From contig JBGUJH010000075.1 in the NCBI GenBank assembly GCA_045113775.1, positions 1-6,048 of the forward strand: a DNA stretch of 6,048 bases. Reading direction: 5' to 3'. The DNA comes from CAG-791 sp045113775 (GTDB lineage: Bacteria; Bacillota; Clostridia; Lachnospirales; Lachnospiraceae). Below, piece after piece: positions 4,916-6,048 of the stretch (its first letter is position 1; every line of letters begins with the position of its first letter). Under the pieces are notes generated by a model, which saw nothing but the letters and a program-made list of their open reading frames with translations, did not search any database and was not told the DNA's origin. The position numbers and the translations under genes were made by a program.

Positions 4916-6048
4916 GCGCGCAGAATGTAACCGTCATCCCCATTAAGCCGGAGCTGGCTCGCAAATCTTCCATCCGCCAGGAACGGGTCGCTGCCTACTG
5001 CCGGGTATCCACAGAGGAAGAGGAACAGCAGAACAGCTACGAAAACCAGTGTAAGTATTACACAGATCTAATCATGAAGAATCCAGCATGGAGCATGGCG
5101 GGTATCTTTGCCGATGAAGGGATCAGCGGTACTCAGGCGAAAAAACGCGATGACTTCATGCGGATGATCAAAGCCTGCAAAAAAGGCAAGATCGACATGA
5201 TCCTGACTAAGTCCATCTCCCGTTTCTCCCGCAATACGGTGGACTGTCTGCACTATATCCGGCTGCTGAAAAGCTGGGGTGTGGCAGTGAGTTTCGAGAA
5301 AGAGAATATCAACACGCTGCAGGAGGACAGTGAATTCCTGATCACCCTGCACGGCGCCTTTGCCCAGCAGGAGGTCGAGTCCATCAGCGCCAACGTAACC
5401 TGGGGCGTTCAGCAATCTATGCGTGAAGGCAAGACCCGTATTCAATATAAAAAGCTGTACGGATACCGGCGCGGCGCTGATGACAAGCCGGAGATCGTTC
5501 CAGAGCAGGCTGAGGTTGTGAAAGAGATCTATGCCAGATACCTCGCCGGCGCAAGCTTGCGCATGATTCAGGAGTGGCTTACCAAAAACGGATTTGCCAA
5601 CGCTCAGGGCAAAACCGAATGGACGCATGGGTCGATCAAGGGCATCCTCATAAATGAAAAGTATTGCGGAGATGTGCTGATGCAGAAAACCTATACCACC
5701 GACTGTATCACACACAAAACCGTGAAGAACCACGGTGAGCGCCCAATGTACCTGGTGCAGAACAATCACGAAGGAATCGTCGACCGCGAAACATACGACG
5801 CCGTACAGGCAGAGATGGCCAGAAGAGCGGCGCTCAGAAGCCCCTCGAAGAATGCTCCTACAGGTCAATCCTGCTACACCAGCAAATATGCGCTCTCCGA
5901 CCGTGTCTACTGCGGCGAGTGTGGAACCCGCTATAAGCGCACGACCTGGGCGAAAAACGGGAAAAAGCGGATCGTTTGGCGCTGCGTGAGCAGGCTGGAT
6001 TATGGAACAAAATATTGCCACAGTTCCCCGACTGTGGATGAAGATAAA
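4912..6048 (+). CDS. Large serine recombinase, second catalytic copy, 3' end missing
   Basis: A GTG at 4912 overlaps the preceding stop by four bases (GTGA), and the frame stays open to the right edge: 379 residues so far, so perhaps 100-200 are missing. The binding site is weak (AGAAGTGAG region, 4894-4902), so translation probably depends on coupling to the gene before it. AAYCRVST carries the nucleophile Ser33 with Arg31, then FADEGISGTQAKKR, then SISRFSRN with Arg104 and Arg107. The Recombinase domain follows (KLYGYRR through NEKYCGDVLM), and then a zinc ribbon with Cys334, Cys337, Cys358 and Cys369. It is clearly diverged from the first recombinase, so this is an old duplication with separate roles rather than a recent copy. 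Paired large serine recombinases that both are needed are known (for example CcrA and CcrB of SCCmec); a similar division of labour here is inference. Confidence 0.93.
   Translation, partial: MSAQNVTVIPIKPELARKSSIRQERVAAYCRVSTEEEEQQNSYENQCKYYTDLIMKNPAWSMAGIFADEGISGTQAKKRDDFMRMIKACKKGKIDMILTKSISRFSRNTVDCLHYIRLLKSWGVAVSFEKENINTLQEDSEFLITLHGAFAQQEVESISANVTWGVQQSMREGKTRIQYKKLYGYRRGADDKPEIVPEQAEVVKEIYARYLAGASLRMIQEWLTKNGFANAQGKTEWTHGSIKGILINEKYCGDVLMQKTYTTDCITHKTVKNHGERPMYLVQNNHEGIVDRETYDAVQAEMARRAALRSPSKNAPTGQSCYTSKYALSDRVYCGECGTRYKRTTWAKNGKKRIVWRCVSRLDYGTKYCHSSPTVDEDK

Noticed and set aside
5068..6021. Long 317-codon open frame on the minus strand
   Set aside because: It lies wholly antisense to the second catalytic recombinase, whose conserved motifs and zinc ribbon fix the + frame; it has no recognisable domain.

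Overview
The window looks like part of an integrative mobile element from a Gram-positive, Clostridia-type bacterium (Firmicutes, probably gut-associated). The support is strong GGAGG-type ribosome binding sites, a textbook sigma-A promoter, Rho-independent terminators with U-tracts, a region-4-only sigma-like protein of the kind carried by Tn916-like elements, and a run of large serine recombinase genes. The taxon is an inference; no marker gene is present.

Left part (1 to about 1965) is AT-rich cargo and regulation. It holds the 3' end of a gene with a PD-(D/E)XK-like nuclease signature and its terminator. A monocistronic gene follows, with its own consensus promoter, for a two-helix membrane protein with a Pro-rich stalk and an SH3-like outer domain. 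A gene-free stretch with two terminators comes next, then a sigma-70 region-4-like regulator whose ribosome binding site may be masked by a hairpin.

Middle part (about 1970 to 2347) shows an abrupt rise in GC. It has no convincing gene but is dense in hairpins, ending in a 14-bp stem just ahead of the next gene. It reads as a structured RNA, a long 5' leader, or the remnant of an inserted element. I could not assign it to a known RNA class.

Right part (2348 to 6048) appears to be one operon: a 47-aa ORF, a full catalytic large serine recombinase (532 aa), a 250-aa recombinase paralogue that lacks the catalytic domain and zinc ribbon, and a second catalytic large serine recombinase that runs off the window. 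The three recombinase genes are joined by TAATG and GTGA stop/start overlaps, so they are probably translated together and may work as one integration/excision machine. The sigma-like regulator and structured leader upstream are plausible control points for it. The most distinctive features are the catalytic-domain-free recombinase between two active-looking ones and the unassigned structured region in front of the operon.
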